Below are positions 27,068 through 36,891 of a stretch of 64,000 nucleotides of DNA, piece after piece (within the stretch, counting starts at the first letter, position 1; each line of letters starts with the position of its first letter). Location of the stretch: positions 11,772 through 75,771 of the forward strand of contig DLMI01000239.1 of the NCBI GenBank assembly GCA_002478145.1, written 5' to 3'. Under the pieces are notes generated by a model. It made no database searches. It worked only from the letters and a program-made list of their open reading frames with translations, and was not told the origin of the DNA. Made by a program: the position numbers and the translations under genes. The stretch comes from Acidobacteria bacterium UBA7540. Lineage in GTDB: Bacteria > Acidobacteriota > Terriglobia > UBA7540.

Positions 27068-30000
27068 CTAAAATTCTAAACGCATGCCGAGGTTGATCGT
27101 TCGCATACCCGGCCCGTCACCGCGCAGGCCGAAAATCTTGCCGTAGTTCGTCGGGTCATCGACGTTGGTATCTACGTCACCGAGGTCGGCATAGTTGAAG
27201 AGGTTCTTTGCCTGCACGAGGAAAGCCAGAGTAAACCGCTCGTTTAGCTTGAAATTCCGGCGCAGGCCGAGATCCAGGTCATACATACCCGGGCCGACCA
27301 TGACGCCCACCGGCGAGTTGCCCATGCGCCCCAGGTAGTTAACATTGCTACCGGTGTGAAACGCGGCGCTGGTGAAGGCCGCCTTGTTTAACCAGTCCGC
27401 GTCCGTGTGAGGGCCGTTGTTGATATCCTGACCCGACACCAAGTCCGGGCGGTTCATTTGCGGCGACTCAACACCCTCGGTGTTCCACTCTGTGTACCCT
27501 GACTGGTGGTGTCCGGTGGTAAGGGTGATGATCGAGAACAACTGCCAGCCACCCAGCACCGCTTGGCCGGCGGAGGGAACCTTGTTCCCCCACGCTTCGC
27601 CCTTGCCGAAGGGCGAGGTCAAGTCGAAGTCCGTCACCCAGCGTTGGGTGGGGATTTCGGCTTGGTGACCCCAGTCGAGCCAGAGATTGAACCAGCTGGA
27701 GGGCCGGTTGCCGGCTTCCGTGGTGAAGTTCTCATTGCCGCCGGGGCCCTCCATATTGGTCATCGCGTGCGCCAGGATGTAGGTTGAGGACAGCATCATG
27801 CCGTGGGTGTTTCTCTTGACCTGGAGGGTGAAGTCTTGGTATTGGAGCGTTCCCCCGTTGTCGCGTGAACTCAGGTAGTCCCAGCTCTCGTAAGGCCGGC
27901 AGGCGCCCGCGGGCATGGGCGAGCCATCCGGGTTCTTACAGAAATTGGGCCCGGCGAGCCCTCCTGGCGGCCCCAAGGCTCCGTACCCCTCGGTATTGAA
28001 CGGGATTTGATTCAGGTTGGGATTGTAGATCAGCTTCATTGCGTGCTGGCCGGTGTAGGTGGCCCGCAAGCTGGTGGTGTTGGTGAATTGATGCTCGACC
28101 GTCAGGCTCCACTGCTCCGTGTAGGGGTCCTTTAAGTGGGGATCGTTCGCGGTACTGAAACCCTGAAGCGGTATTGGGGCGTAGCTCGGAAGTGAGGTGG
28201 TGGTGTTCGGCCACACCGCGGCGGGGACGTGGGGGGTCACCGACGTATCTATGTCGAGGTTATAGTCGATCTCCGCGGCGGTATGGATACCAGTCAGCGA
28301 ATTAAGAACGGGTCCGAGTTCTTGCATGCTGTAAATGCCGTAGCCGCCACGGATGACCGTCCGCGTGGAATTGGCAAAGGGCAGCCAGGCGAAGCCGAAG
28401 CGCGGGTTATAGTCCTTATAGTACCCCCAACGTAAGGTTTCGGGCCATCCGGCCTGGGAAGCAGTGAGCAGCTTCGCGCCATTCAAGGACAGCAGAAACT
28501 GTTGCGCCGCCGGGGACTGACACGTGTCGGGTGCTCCTGGCGCGTTGGGGCAGATGGCATTTCCCGTGGCGCGGTCGAAGTTCGTCATGTTACCGTACTT
28601 CTCGGTGAAAGGCCCGTTGTACTCCCAGCGCAGCCCGAAATTTATCGTCAAGCGCCGCGAGGCCTTCCAACTGTCCTGTCCAAAAAACCCGTAGTGGTAA
28701 GCTTCGCCTTGATAATCCGGACCGGCGCTGTCGAGCTCGTTATATACGGGGAGACCGAGGTAGAAATTCGCTCCGGCGTATCCGGTTCCGGCATTCACGG
28801 ACGGGTTCTGCGCACTGGGAATGAAATTGCTGAAGGTGTACTGTCCGAGATTGTCGGCGCCATTGAAAGTCGACTGTTCGTTGACCCCGAACCGGTGCAC
28901 GACAGCTCCGAATTTCATGGTGTGCCGGCCGCGTGTCCAGGTGAGGTTGTCGCCCCACTCCATATTCCGCGACTTCACCGGGTCTTCGCGATTGAAACCG
29001 GAAATGTCCTGAGCGACTCCGCCGAAATAGAAATGGGGGAATCCGCTGCCGGGAGGAAACGACGTGGCGGGAAGGTTCAAACCCAGGTCCGCCCGCGCTG
29101 TGGCCTCATCAATGCCGATCTGATTGACGAGTTGATTGGATTGCATCCAACCGAAGCGGAATTCATTCAGCAGATTCGCCTTGACGGCGAAATTGTAAGA
29201 AACCACAAGGTTCTTCGGCCGATTTACAACGTTGCCAATGCCCAAACCTGGAAGCATCGTGCTGGTCGTCGGCGTGAAATACTTGTCCGACCAGCGGCCG
29301 AACAGCCGCTGCCGCTCCGTTATGTTCTGGTCAATCCGAATATCGTACTGGTTCGAGTCTGAGGTGATGGGCTGGCTAAAGATGTAGCGATCAACCCCAC
29401 TGTTCGGGGGTGGAATGAACTTGGTAAATAGCGCGTTGGTGACGGAGTTGATGGGCTCTGTAATATGATTGTTAAGGTAAGGCTGCCCGGTGAAGGGGTC
29501 CATCAACTGAATCGGGTTGGAACCCTGGAGCAAGGAGCTGAAGTCACCTGTGCGCCAGGCACTTTGGAACACCTGAGTGCTCACGCCCGCATATTGATGG
29601 ACCTTCAGACCCTCGAAAGTGCCAAAGAAGAACGTCTTGTTGCGCCGGATGGGCCCTCCTACGCTCACGCCGTAATCGTTGTTCACACTCCGCGAAGGAA
29701 GTTGAACGTTGGTGGAGTTGAAGAACACATTGGGATTAGCGTTTAAGGAGTTGCCGTTGTAATTGTAAAAGGCTGCGCCGTGAAGCTGGTTCGTCCCCCC
29801 CTTGGTAACGAACAACACGTCGGCGACTCTGGAATATTCGGCGGCATTCCCCACCGAATCGATCCGTAGTTCCGAAATAGAGTCGGTCGAGGGGAAAGGG
29901 TTAAAGTCGACGCCATTCCGCCGGGTGCTTCCATCCCAGGTTCCGTCGACGGTCACGTCGCTCATGGCCGCGGAGGCGCCCTGGATGTCGAATGGCGTGG

Positions 30001-30544
30001 CGGCGCGGCCATCGGCCCCCCCTCCCTTCACGGCTTCCGGCATGATATACAACGCCGCCAGTGGCGAGGTATTGATGGTCCGGAAGTTGAAAGGCGCGTT
30101 GACCAAATCCAAGTTTCGAGTGGCGTCGCTGATGGCGGCGTCCTCCGTGTTGATAAGGGGCGCCGCACTCACGACCTGCACCTGCGTGGCCTGCGCCGCC
30201 GGAGTGAGCGTGGCGTCGGCGCGCTGCTCTTGGCGCGCCACCAGTTCAAAGACGGTGGTCTTGAACTCCTGAAAGCCCGTCAGCTTGACAGCTACCACGT
30301 AGTGGCCGGGGAGAAGATTCAGGAATTCGTAGTTGCCCTGGCCGTCCGTGCTCGTGTTCTGCACGATGTTGGTGTTAACCTCGGTCAGGCTCACGTTGGC
30401 GTGCGGCACCACGCCTCCCGAGGTGTCCCGCACCGTCCCTGTCAGGTTGGCAAAGGTTGATTGGGCAGATAGTCGCGTTGCCAGCAGGCTCATGCCTGCC
30501 AGCATGGCGAAGAGAATCGTCAGAACTTTGCTGTAAGGTTTCAT
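27068..30544 (-). CDS. TonB-dependent outer-membrane receptor, Oar-like
   Basis: The product is 1,158 aa. A signal peptide (about 1-28, ILFAMLAGMSLLATRLSAQS) is followed by a carboxypeptidase-regulatory-like domain at about 30-115 (LTGTVRDTSGGVVPHANVSL, GNYEFLNLLPGHYVVAVKLT). A plug (SAAMSDVTVDGTWDGSTRRN, VGNAAEYSRVADVLFVTKGG) and a large C-terminal beta-barrel ending in RTINLGMRLEF follow. This layout is abundant in Acidobacteriota and Bacteroidota, where it imports oligosaccharides using TonB energy. A strong terminator follows; the promoter at 30812-30856 has a LacI-like operator. The nearby mannosidases suggest a glycan substrate, but that is inference. Confidence 0.93.
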   Translation of the reverse strand: MKPYSKVLTILFAMLAGMSLLATRLSAQSTFANLTGTVRDTSGGVVPHANVSLTEVNTNIVQNTSTDGQGNYEFLNLLPGHYVVAVKLTGFQEFKTTVFELVARQEQRADATLTPAAQATQVQVVSAAPLINTEDAAISDATRNLDLVNAPFNFRTINTSPLAALYIMPEAVKGGGADGRAATPFDIQGASAAMSDVTVDGTWDGSTRRNGVDFNPFPSTDSISELRIDSVGNAAEYSRVADVLFVTKGGTNQLHGAAFYNYNGNSLNANPNVFFNSTNVQLPSRSVNNDYGVSVGGPIRRNKTFFFGTFEGLKVHQYAGVSTQVFQSAWRTGDFSSLLQGSNPIQLMDPFTGQPYLNNHITEPINSVTNALFTKFIPPPNSGVDRYIFSQPITSDSNQYDIRIDQNITERQRLFGRWSDKYFTPTTSTMLPGLGIGNVVNRPKNLVVSYNFAVKANLLNEFRFGWMQSNQLVNQIGIDEATARADLGLNLPATSFPPGSGFPHFYFGGVAQDISGFNREDPVKSRNMEWGDNLTWTRGRHTMKFGAVVHRFGVNEQSTFNGADNLGQYTFSNFIPSAQNPSVNAGTGYAGANFYLGLPVYNELDSAGPDYQGEAYHYGFFGQDSWKASRRLTINFGLRWEYNGPFTEKYGNMTNFDRATGNAICPNAPGAPDTCQSPAAQQFLLSLNGAKLLTASQAGWPETLRWGYYKDYNPRFGFAWLPFANSTRTVIRGGYGIYSMQELGPVLNSLTGIHTAAEIDYNLDIDTSVTPHVPAAVWPNTTTSLPSYAPIPLQGFSTANDPHLKDPYTEQWSLTVEHQFTNTTSLRATYTGQHAMKLIYNPNLNQIPFNTEGYGALGPPGGLAGPNFCKNPDGSPMPAGACRPYESWDYLSSRDNGGTLQYQDFTLQVKRNTHGMMLSSTYILAHAMTNMEGPGGNENFTTEAGNRPSSWFNLWLDWGHQAEIPTQRWVTDFDLTSPFGKGEAWGNKVPSAGQAVLGGWQLFSIITLTTGHHQSGYTEWNTEGVESPQMNRPDLVSGQDINNGPHTDADWLNKAAFTSAAFHTGSNVNYLGRMGNSPVGVMVGPGMYDLDLGLRRNFKLNERFTLAFLVQAKNLFNYADLGDVDTNVDDPTNYGKIFGLRGDGPGMRTINLGMRLEF

Positions 30545-30811
30545 AGCTCAATTCCTCCATAACAATTTGGATGTCAATGCATCCCATTGCCCGACGCGCA
30601 AAATTCATTCAGTTTTTCTAGCGGCAGCGTAGAGGGAAAAAAGCCGCGGGAGTCAAGGGCGTCATTGCGCCCAAACCAGTAAGCATCTCCGTGCAACTTG
30701 CTCGTGCCGGACTTAAATAAGAAGTTCCTCGTCAGCAAACCTGGGAGAAGCACGCAGAATTTGTCGAGCAATCTGTGTGGGTCCATAAATGACCCGCCCT
30801 CCAAGGATTTT

Positions 30812-30856
30812 CTCACAACGTTACGAGATTTAGCCATCAATGCGCCTCAATGTCAA
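30812..30856 (-). promoter_or_regulatory. Candidate promoter and operator of the TonB receptor
   Basis: On the minus strand TTGACA (30856-30851) and a weak CTAAAT (30833-30828) are 17 bp apart. CTCGTAACGTTGTGAG (30827-30812) follows directly; its AACGTT core and outer CTC/GAG arms are symmetrical. Read forward, it matches the operator before the divergent LacI gene at 11 of 14 positions. The leader to the receptor ATG is about 270 nt and carries no gene. Confidence 0.55.
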
Positions 30857-30971
30857 GTCTTTTTTTCAAGCCTCGTTCTGCCCGATAAGGCGCTATCTAT
30901 GGCAATGATAGGCCCCCTCACGCACGTAGCCAGCCAACTCCCCGGCAAAAGCCCAGGTCGATTAAAAGGAC

Positions 30972-31021
30972 TTGACGGGCAGGTTAAGCGGGTGTTAAAT
31001 GTTTCTCTCGCAACGATGCGA
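30972..31021 (+). promoter_or_regulatory. Promoter and operator of LacI regulator C
   Basis: TTGACG (30972-30977) and TTAAAT (30995-31000) are 17 bp apart. TCGCAACGATGCGA (31008-31021), a 14-bp palindrome with one mismatched pair and central CG, covers the expected start point. Regulator C starts at 31042. The site suggests autorepression. Confidence 0.7.
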
Positions 31022-31041
31022 AGAAAGAACATATTCCTCAC

Positions 31042-32073
31042 ATGACTACCATTCGCGAAATCGCCAAGGCGTTGGGTGTTTCCTTTTCGACCGTTTCGGC
31101 AGTGGTCAACAAACGCCGATACGTAAGCGCAGCCATGCGAGCTCGAGTGGAGGAGGCCCTTCAGGATGCCAACTACCAGCCCAACCAGTTCGCGCGCGGC
31201 CTGAGACTGCGAGAATCGCGCACCGTTGGCCTGATTGTTCCAGACCTGGCGAATCCTTTTTACAGTCGCCTGGTGCGGGGCGCGGAGGACTACCTTACCC
31301 GCTTTGGGTACCGACTGATTGTGGCTGATTCCCGGGAAGACTGGAAACGAGAGCAGGACTACCTCGTGTCGTTCGCAGGCAAGATCACTGACGGGATCAT
31401 TCTGGCGACCTGCGCTACCACCGACCAGCAGGTCGCCATGATCCCTGAAATCCTACGGGAGGTGCCGTTGGTCTTCGTGGACCGATGCCCGCTACGGACC
31501 AAAGGCATTTGCTTGTTGGTTGACAACGTGCGGGCAGCTTATGATGCGACCCAGCATCTCATCGACCTCGGCCACCGGCAGATTGCCATCGTCACCGGTC
31601 CACTGAACCTGCTGAACGCTGCCGAACGCTTCAAGGGTTACAAGCGCGCATTGCGTGCGCACGGCATTCCGATGGACCGCAGACTGGTCCGCACGGGGAA
31701 CAACACGGAGGATTCGGGTTACCGGCGTGGCTTGGAACTCTTGCACAAACCAGACCGACCGACCGCCATACTGGTGTGCAACAACCTGATGACGATGGGA
31801 GTTGTGGCCGCGATCCAGAAGCTGGGAATCGCCTGTCCCCGAGACGTATCCTTGGTTGGATTCGACGATTTCAATTGGTGCTCGTTGCTCACCCCTTCAC
31901 TGACCATGGTCCGACAGCCGGAATCGGACCTGGGGACTGCCGCGGCCAAGGCGGTCTTGGACCGACTGCACGCGCCCAACTATGGCCTGTTCGACAAGGT
32001 CGTGTTGCCCACACAGTTGATTGTGCGGGAATCCACCGCCGCGCCAAGCCAAAGGGACCAGACTCATAAATGA
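31042..32073 (+). CDS. LacI-family transcriptional regulator (C)
   Basis: The product is 343 aa. The helix-turn-helix is TTIREIAKALGVSFSTVSAV, followed by VVNKRRYVSAAMRARVEEAL and the hinge NQFARGLRLRESRTVGLIVP. The effector domain contains ANPFYSRLVRGAEDYLTRFG, DGIILATCAT and VSLVGFDDFNWCSLLTPSLT. It is divergent from the TonB receptor and shares with it an operator of the form TC[AG]CAACG[AT]T[AG]CGA. It probably senses an imported sugar and represses receptor and itself. Confidence 0.94.
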   Translation: MTTIREIAKALGVSFSTVSAVVNKRRYVSAAMRARVEEALQDANYQPNQFARGLRLRESRTVGLIVPDLANPFYSRLVRGAEDYLTRFGYRLIVADSREDWKREQDYLVSFAGKITDGIILATCATTDQQVAMIPEILREVPLVFVDRCPLRTKGICLLVDNVRAAYDATQHLIDLGHRQIAIVTGPLNLLNAAERFKGYKRALRAHGIPMDRRLVRTGNNTEDSGYRRGLELLHKPDRPTAILVCNNLMTMGVVAAIQKLGIACPRDVSLVGFDDFNWCSLLTPSLTMVRQPESDLGTAAAKAVLDRLHAPNYGLFDKVVLPTQLIVRESTAAPSQRDQTHK

Positions 32074-32285
32074 GGCTGCGACCACAACGAAGGCTCGAGC
32101 GGGTCCTGTGGGTCCGAAAGCGAGGAAACGTCACGCCCGGAACCGCGCTCTCCTTGTCCTGAAGACCCGATGGGTTGCCAGGGCAGGCGCCGACCTGGGC
32201 TGAGCAATAGCCGCTGCCCCATCCGTCTACTAATACATGCGGCCCTTCAATGCGGTGCTGTGAGGGAGTGGCGCTGGTTACGCCA

Positions 32286-33269
32286 TCAATCCCGAGTTTC
32301 GGCCCTGCGCAGGTATCTGGCGACTTGGCAAGCGACACGGCGGCCGTTGAAGTAACACCATTCCGCGCCGTGATAATCACCGAGGATATTCCCGGCCGCA
32401 AACCAGCCAGTTTCTGAAAGCTGATAACCCGAGCCGACTGCAACCCGGCGCGACGCCAGGTCAACCCGCAGATTCCCCATTAGCGCCAACTCGGTGTTGG
32501 GAACCAAGTCGCCACAGATCACAAGCAGGTCGCACCGTACTTGGGCGCCTTTCGCCGGCGTTACAGCCGAGACGGATCGCCCACCCACCACCGTCACCGC
32601 ATGGACGCCGCCCTGATAATGAGGCTTTGCCCAGCGCCCAAAATAGAATCTGGCAGGAAGACTGCAATCGGGCCTTGGGGACCGATCCACCATGACTGCG
32701 TCAGAAGCTCCCGCGGATTTCAACTTTGCCGCGGCGGCGTGAGCGATCAGATCCGACCCCAAAATGACCGGCGTGCAGGCCACATGGACTTCGTGTTGAT
32801 CCACCAAATCCAGCATGTTCTTGGTGAACAAAAGGCCGCTCGGACGGGAGCCGTTTATCCAGCCTCGTTCGGCGGGCGTCCTCTCCCGTGCCCCGCATGC
32901 CAGCACCACGGCTTCAGCCGCTACCTGGCACCTGCCGCGGCTGGGGTTCACCAACGTCGCTTTCTTTTCCCCCGGGAAAACTTCGATCACCTGGGTCTCG
33001 AGCCAGACATCCACCTCGCTAGCACGCAGTTTATCGGCAAGGCGCTCGGCCATTTGCTCGCCAAAGACCAGCCGTCCCTTGGTCCAGAGCACAAAAGTGG
33101 GGACTCCGCCTGGTTTCTTTTTGTAAAGCGACGGCACACCCCCGACCCTCTCGTGCCGGTCAATCAAGATGACGGGCTTGATCCCACGCCGGGCCAAGCC
33201 GATCGCGACGCCTGCACCCGCGGGTCCGGCGCCAATCACCAGAACTTTGACTTTCCCGATCGAGTTCAT
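32286..33269 (-). CDS. FAD/NAD(P)-dependent oxidoreductase (GlpB/Nox-like partner)
   Basis: The product is 327 aa. An N-terminal dinucleotide site, KVLVIGAGPAGAGVAIGLAR, and VVLACGARERTPAERGW are typical of the sarcosine-oxidase-alpha/HcnB-type flavoproteins. A late GWFAAGNILGDYHGAEWCYF matches the FAD-tail motif of disulfide-reductase relatives. It lies 27 bp after the GlpA-like gene. In Thermotoga- and Clostridium-type clusters such a flavoprotein passes electrons from the GlpA-like subunit to NAD or quinone. Confidence 0.87.
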   Translation of the reverse strand: MNSIGKVKVLVIGAGPAGAGVAIGLARRGIKPVILIDRHERVGGVPSLYKKKPGGVPTFVLWTKGRLVFGEQMAERLADKLRASEVDVWLETQVIEVFPGEKKATLVNPSRGRCQVAAEAVVLACGARERTPAERGWINGSRPSGLLFTKNMLDLVDQHEVHVACTPVILGSDLIAHAAAAKLKSAGASDAVMVDRSPRPDCSLPARFYFGRWAKPHYQGGVHAVTVVGGRSVSAVTPAKGAQVRCDLLVICGDLVPNTELALMGNLRVDLASRRVAVGSGYQLSETGWFAAGNILGDYHGAEWCYFNGRRVACQVARYLRRAETRD

Positions 33270-33296
33270 AGTCGTTGATGCTCCACAAGCCCACAG

Positions 33297-34865
33297 CTAA
33301 GTGTTCAACAGTTCGCTCCCGGGACCGTTCTTCGTAACCCTCTCCAGCGGGATGCGGCAGTGACTCGATATAATCTCGGCTACAGGCACCAGGCATTCAA
33401 ACGCTTGGCACCTTCCCATCAGCACCCTGGTCCGTCGCTTGACCGCGTCCAGAGTGCGCGGCTTCAGCGGTGATTCCAGGGCATCGATAACTTCCCCGCG
33501 CGACACATTCTCGCAAGTGCAGATGATGCGACCGTAGTCTTGCTGTCGTTTTAACAGTTCGGTATTCTCAAATGGCCTGCGCCACCACCCAGGCCATGCG
33601 CGCTCGGGTCGGCTGTCGGCTGCGTCTGGTTTTTCTTCCAGCTTCAACTCACAGTTGTCTGCCAAACCCTGAATCAGGTAATCAGCGAGCGCGGGTGAGG
33701 ATGTGAATCCCGTCGAACGGATGCCAGTGACGGTAAGAACTCCCGGATGGTGATCGTGGTATCGGATCAAATAACTCCCTTGCGCGCAATTGCAGCGGGC
33801 GCCTGCATAGGTGCCGACGACAGGCTGTCCTTTCAAACGAGGGAACAGTCGCGCCGCTCCCTCGAACACCGCTTGCAGGCCGTCGCTCGTGGTACAAGTC
33901 GCGTCCGGCGAGTCAAGCGGCAGATCTTCGGCTGTCGGCCCGGCAATCAGGTTGCCGAAAATGGTCGGGATCACCAACACTCCCTTGGTTTGGGGTGTTG
34001 GCACTGGCAAAAGAATCCGTCCGATTAAGGGGCGGCTGAATTTATCGAAGATGAGGAACTGACCACGGCGGGGGTTGATATCGAACGGTTGGCCTGCATA
34101 GCAATCAGCGAGGGCACGGCTCCCCAGGCCCGCTGCGTTTACAAGGATGCGCGTGGTGACCCGCTTCTCCGAGGAGGTCACAAGGGTTTTGACTGTGGCA
34201 TTGGGGTTCTCGACCGCAACGATTGAAGCACCCATGAGAAGATCGACACCGTTGGCCAGCGCGACCTCAGCGAATGCGATGGAGGCGCCAAAGGGGTCTG
34301 CGATCGATTCCCTCGGTACCAGGAGGCCGCCCCGGACATATTCGGGAGCGTTGGGTTCGAGTTCCCTCACTTCGCTCGGTACGAGCAGTCTGACATCGTC
34401 GACACCGTTAACCAGAGCCTTCTTGTGGATGTTGCGTAGCTGCGCCTCCTGCTCATCGTCAATGGCCAGCAGCACGGCGCCGCACGAGTCATAGGGGATC
34501 TTGAGCTTCTCCGCCAGAAACGGCCATTGCCTGGAAGCCTGGGTAACCAGTTTCGACTCCAGGCTGCCGGGCGTCGCATCAAAACCCGTGTGTACGATGG
34601 CGCTGTTGCCCTTGCTGGAGCCTTCGCCCACATCAAAGTTCTTGTCGATCAGCAGCACTCGCAATTGGAACTGGGAGAGCCTGTAGGCAAGGGCACAGCC
34701 GACAACCCCAGCTCCAACGATCGCAATGTCGTAAGGCTGGGGTCCCAGTTGCGCGGAATCCAGGAACTTCAGTGAGAATTCACAACCCTCGCCTGGCCAG
34801 TCATACAGGATCTTGCCTTGCTGGGATGATGTCTGATCCATTTGCGATTCCACTCTGCCATCCAT
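33297..34865 (-). CDS. GlpA-like FAD-dependent dehydrogenase with C-terminal BFD-type [2Fe-2S] domain
   Basis: The product is 522 aa (the Met at residue 9 is an alternative). The DAO-type FAD domain begins YDIAIVGAGVVGCALAYRLS and has SSKGNSAIVHTGFDATPGSL; its end contains VLTVTGIRSTGFTSSPALAD. After about residue 425, a BFD-like Fe-S domain follows: IICTCENVSRGEVIDAL, then VLMGRCQAFECLVPV, giving four cysteines in a C-x-C...C-x4-C pattern. Such proteins oxidise glycerol-3-phosphate or other polyol acids. The next gene is its likely electron partner. Confidence 0.9.
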   Translation of the reverse strand: MDGRVESQMDQTSSQQGKILYDWPGEGCEFSLKFLDSAQLGPQPYDIAIVGAGVVGCALAYRLSQFQLRVLLIDKNFDVGEGSSKGNSAIVHTGFDATPGSLESKLVTQASRQWPFLAEKLKIPYDSCGAVLLAIDDEQEAQLRNIHKKALVNGVDDVRLLVPSEVRELEPNAPEYVRGGLLVPRESIADPFGASIAFAEVALANGVDLLMGASIVAVENPNATVKTLVTSSEKRVTTRILVNAAGLGSRALADCYAGQPFDINPRRGQFLIFDKFSRPLIGRILLPVPTPQTKGVLVIPTIFGNLIAGPTAEDLPLDSPDATCTTSDGLQAVFEGAARLFPRLKGQPVVGTYAGARCNCAQGSYLIRYHDHHPGVLTVTGIRSTGFTSSPALADYLIQGLADNCELKLEEKPDAADSRPERAWPGWWRRPFENTELLKRQQDYGRIICTCENVSRGEVIDALESPLKPRTLDAVKRRTRVLMGRCQAFECLVPVAEIISSHCRIPLERVTKNGPGSELLNT

Positions 34866-35181
34866 CTTTCATCGGCCCCCAAGGGGCGCCTATTGCAGTT
34901 ACGCAGCCATCCTTTGTCACTTTGCATCTTCACCTCCGCCGTCCGGAATTCCGAACGCGAAGGTGAAGACTTGCCAGCATGGCAGCTCTTCCTCGCCAGC
35001 AATCTGCAATTCAGCCTTGGCTCTCCCTTGCGCCCCCACCCAGGGCGGGGAAATATGCAGGCCAATCGCGTGTCGCAAAGCGATCCAAAGCGAGCGGCCC
35101 TGCCATTGTAACATTCGACGCAGTTCACCGCCCGCACGACCATGCCGCCTCTCTCCTATCTGCAACACTTCCGATAGGCGC
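34866..35181. other. Gap with no gene recognised
   Basis: Short frames here lack homology. TAGGCGCC-containing segments near 34884 (inverted) and 35173-35182 share ten bases, GGCGCCTATY, which could be the ends of a small element; evidence is weak. Confidence 0.3.
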
Positions 35182-35724
35182 CTACTCTCCCGCTCGAATG
35201 GGTGTCACGCGGCCATCCGTGAAGGCATACACGGCGATGCCGTTTCCTGTATCACCCGCGAGCTTGCCCTCAGGATCGGTCAAGGAGGCGAAGAAAGCAT
35301 AGAGCCGCTTGCCGTCACCGCTGAAGGCGAGCCCTAGGAAAAACGTTTGTCGCGCGTTTACGTGGAGGCGGGAGTCGGGATAGTCGGAAAGTTGGTTAGT
35401 CTGCAAGTCCAGGATGGAGATGGATTGTTTATAGCCCGACTCCTTCGTCCCCCGGCCATTATTGAGCAGCGCAAGATAACGACCATCCGGGCTGAGCGGC
35501 ATGGCGGTGGGAAAACTGTTGGTTTGCTGCGGGCGGCCCGGAAGGGGATTGAGAAGGACTTTGCTCGACGGAAGGTGAACGGTCCTGTTCAGCCGTGTTT
35601 CCTGCCCGCTGGCAAATTGCACAGCGCTCGCCACGGCTAGACCAACGAGGGCTGAACGGAGCGCCAAGGAGCGCACCAAGAACGCTCTACCGTGTCGCGT
35701 TGACTTGCTGGTGCTTCGTTGCAT
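35182..35724 (-). pseudogene. Beta-propeller (YncE-like) secreted protein, N-terminal fragment
   Basis: The product is 180 aa. A signal peptide (about residues 20-41) is followed by propeller-like repeats: FPTAMPLSPDGRYLALLNNG, SISILDLQTNQLSDYPDSRL, LGLAFSGDGKRLYAFFAS. In Acidobacteriota such sequences begin YncE-type propellers of several hundred residues, often fused to a phosphoesterase. Here the frame stops after about 3 blades (GRVTPIRAGE), so the rest has been lost. Confidence 0.68.
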
Positions 35725-35952
35725 AATTCCTCCGCAAGCGAGTTAACGTCGCATTGTGCCTGCCTGAAACTTCGCGCGCATTGATATCATTCTCAATAAG
35801 GCTTGAATATCGAGCAGCGATCCGTCCCACACTTAGAATAAAGGAATAAGTCAATTCCCTCCTAACCCGGCGTAGCGGGAACCAAACAGGTTCGGGATGC
35901 CGGGTGCTATGATCCCTCCGAGGAGGTCAAATCTCGGATAGGATTACAACTG

Positions 35953-36800
35953 TTGACCGAACGCCGGAGCGACCAGATCACTGGCGTGCTGTCCTGTTAC
36001 GACCGCATGTTGATTCAAGGCACCTTGCCCGGCCTGTGTTTCGCCGAAGGGATGACGGGGTATCTCTACGCTCATCACATTCGCGTCTTTGATTACGCCC
36101 AGTGGGCGCAAACGCTGCGGGAGAACGCTGAGCGCCTGGCCGCCGAGAACGGGGGGGAGATGGGCAACCGGCTCAACCTTCGCATCGAAGGGACCCGCAT
36201 CAAACACACCATGGGACCGGTCTCGATCAAGATGTATGACAAGTTCGGGCTGATCCTGAGAATTGAGACCACGGTGAACAACGTTTCCTTTTTCCAACAC
36301 TACCGCAAGGTAGAACAGCGCGACGGGAGAACCGCCACCCAGTGGGCGCCCATGAAAAAGAGTATCTACAGCCTGCCCGCTCTGCGGGAGGTCTTGCAGG
36401 CCGCCAACCGGCGCTACCTAGAATTCCTCTCCACCCTGGACGACCCCACGGCCGGGATCGACCGCCTGCAAAAGATCACCGAGCCGGTGCGGGAGAACGA
36501 ACGCTCCTATCCGGGCTTGAACTTCTTCTCCGCCCAAGATCAAACCCTGATCGAGACCCAGGCGCGGGGAGAGTTCAACCTGCGCGGATTCCAGAACAAG
36601 AGGTTGCGCGCTCATCTCAGCGAAAAAACCAGCGGGTAGGTGCCGCCTCTCTTGAAGCGGCTGCGCCGCATGGTGTGGTCAAGAAAGTCGGACATACCTG
36701 TCCCTGCTACCTTACGCTCTTGGGTAAGATCATCGCCAGCGGATTGAAACTGAAAAATATAGTTCTCATTCCTCAACTGGCGCTTGCCCCTGCGCGCTGA
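35953..36800 (+). pseudogene. Degraded copy of a multicopy, mobile-like protein
   Basis: The frame from a TTG at 35953 reads RRSDQITGVLSCYDRMLIQG, then GTRIKHTMGPVSIKMYDKFG and NFFSAQDQTLIETQARGEFN. After a stop at 36639, the next frame gives GVVKKVGHT and IASGLKLKNIVLIPQLALAP. From memory this resembles a multicopy protein family of about 500 aa of unknown role in soil bacteria. Relative to that, about 200 residues are missing between RLAAENG and GEMGNRL and the end is frameshifted. A check by search is needed. Confidence 0.5.
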
Positions 36801-36891
36801 TTCAAAATCTTCTGCCTGATTTGGTCACAATCCGTCATTATAGGTCCTAAGGCAACACAATTCGATGGGCTTCACTCGAAAGGACGGTTTC

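Noticed and set aside
34769..35143. 124-aa minus-strand frame in the gap before the GlpA-like gene
   Set aside because: Cys/Arg-rich, no homology, overlaps the start of a real gene.
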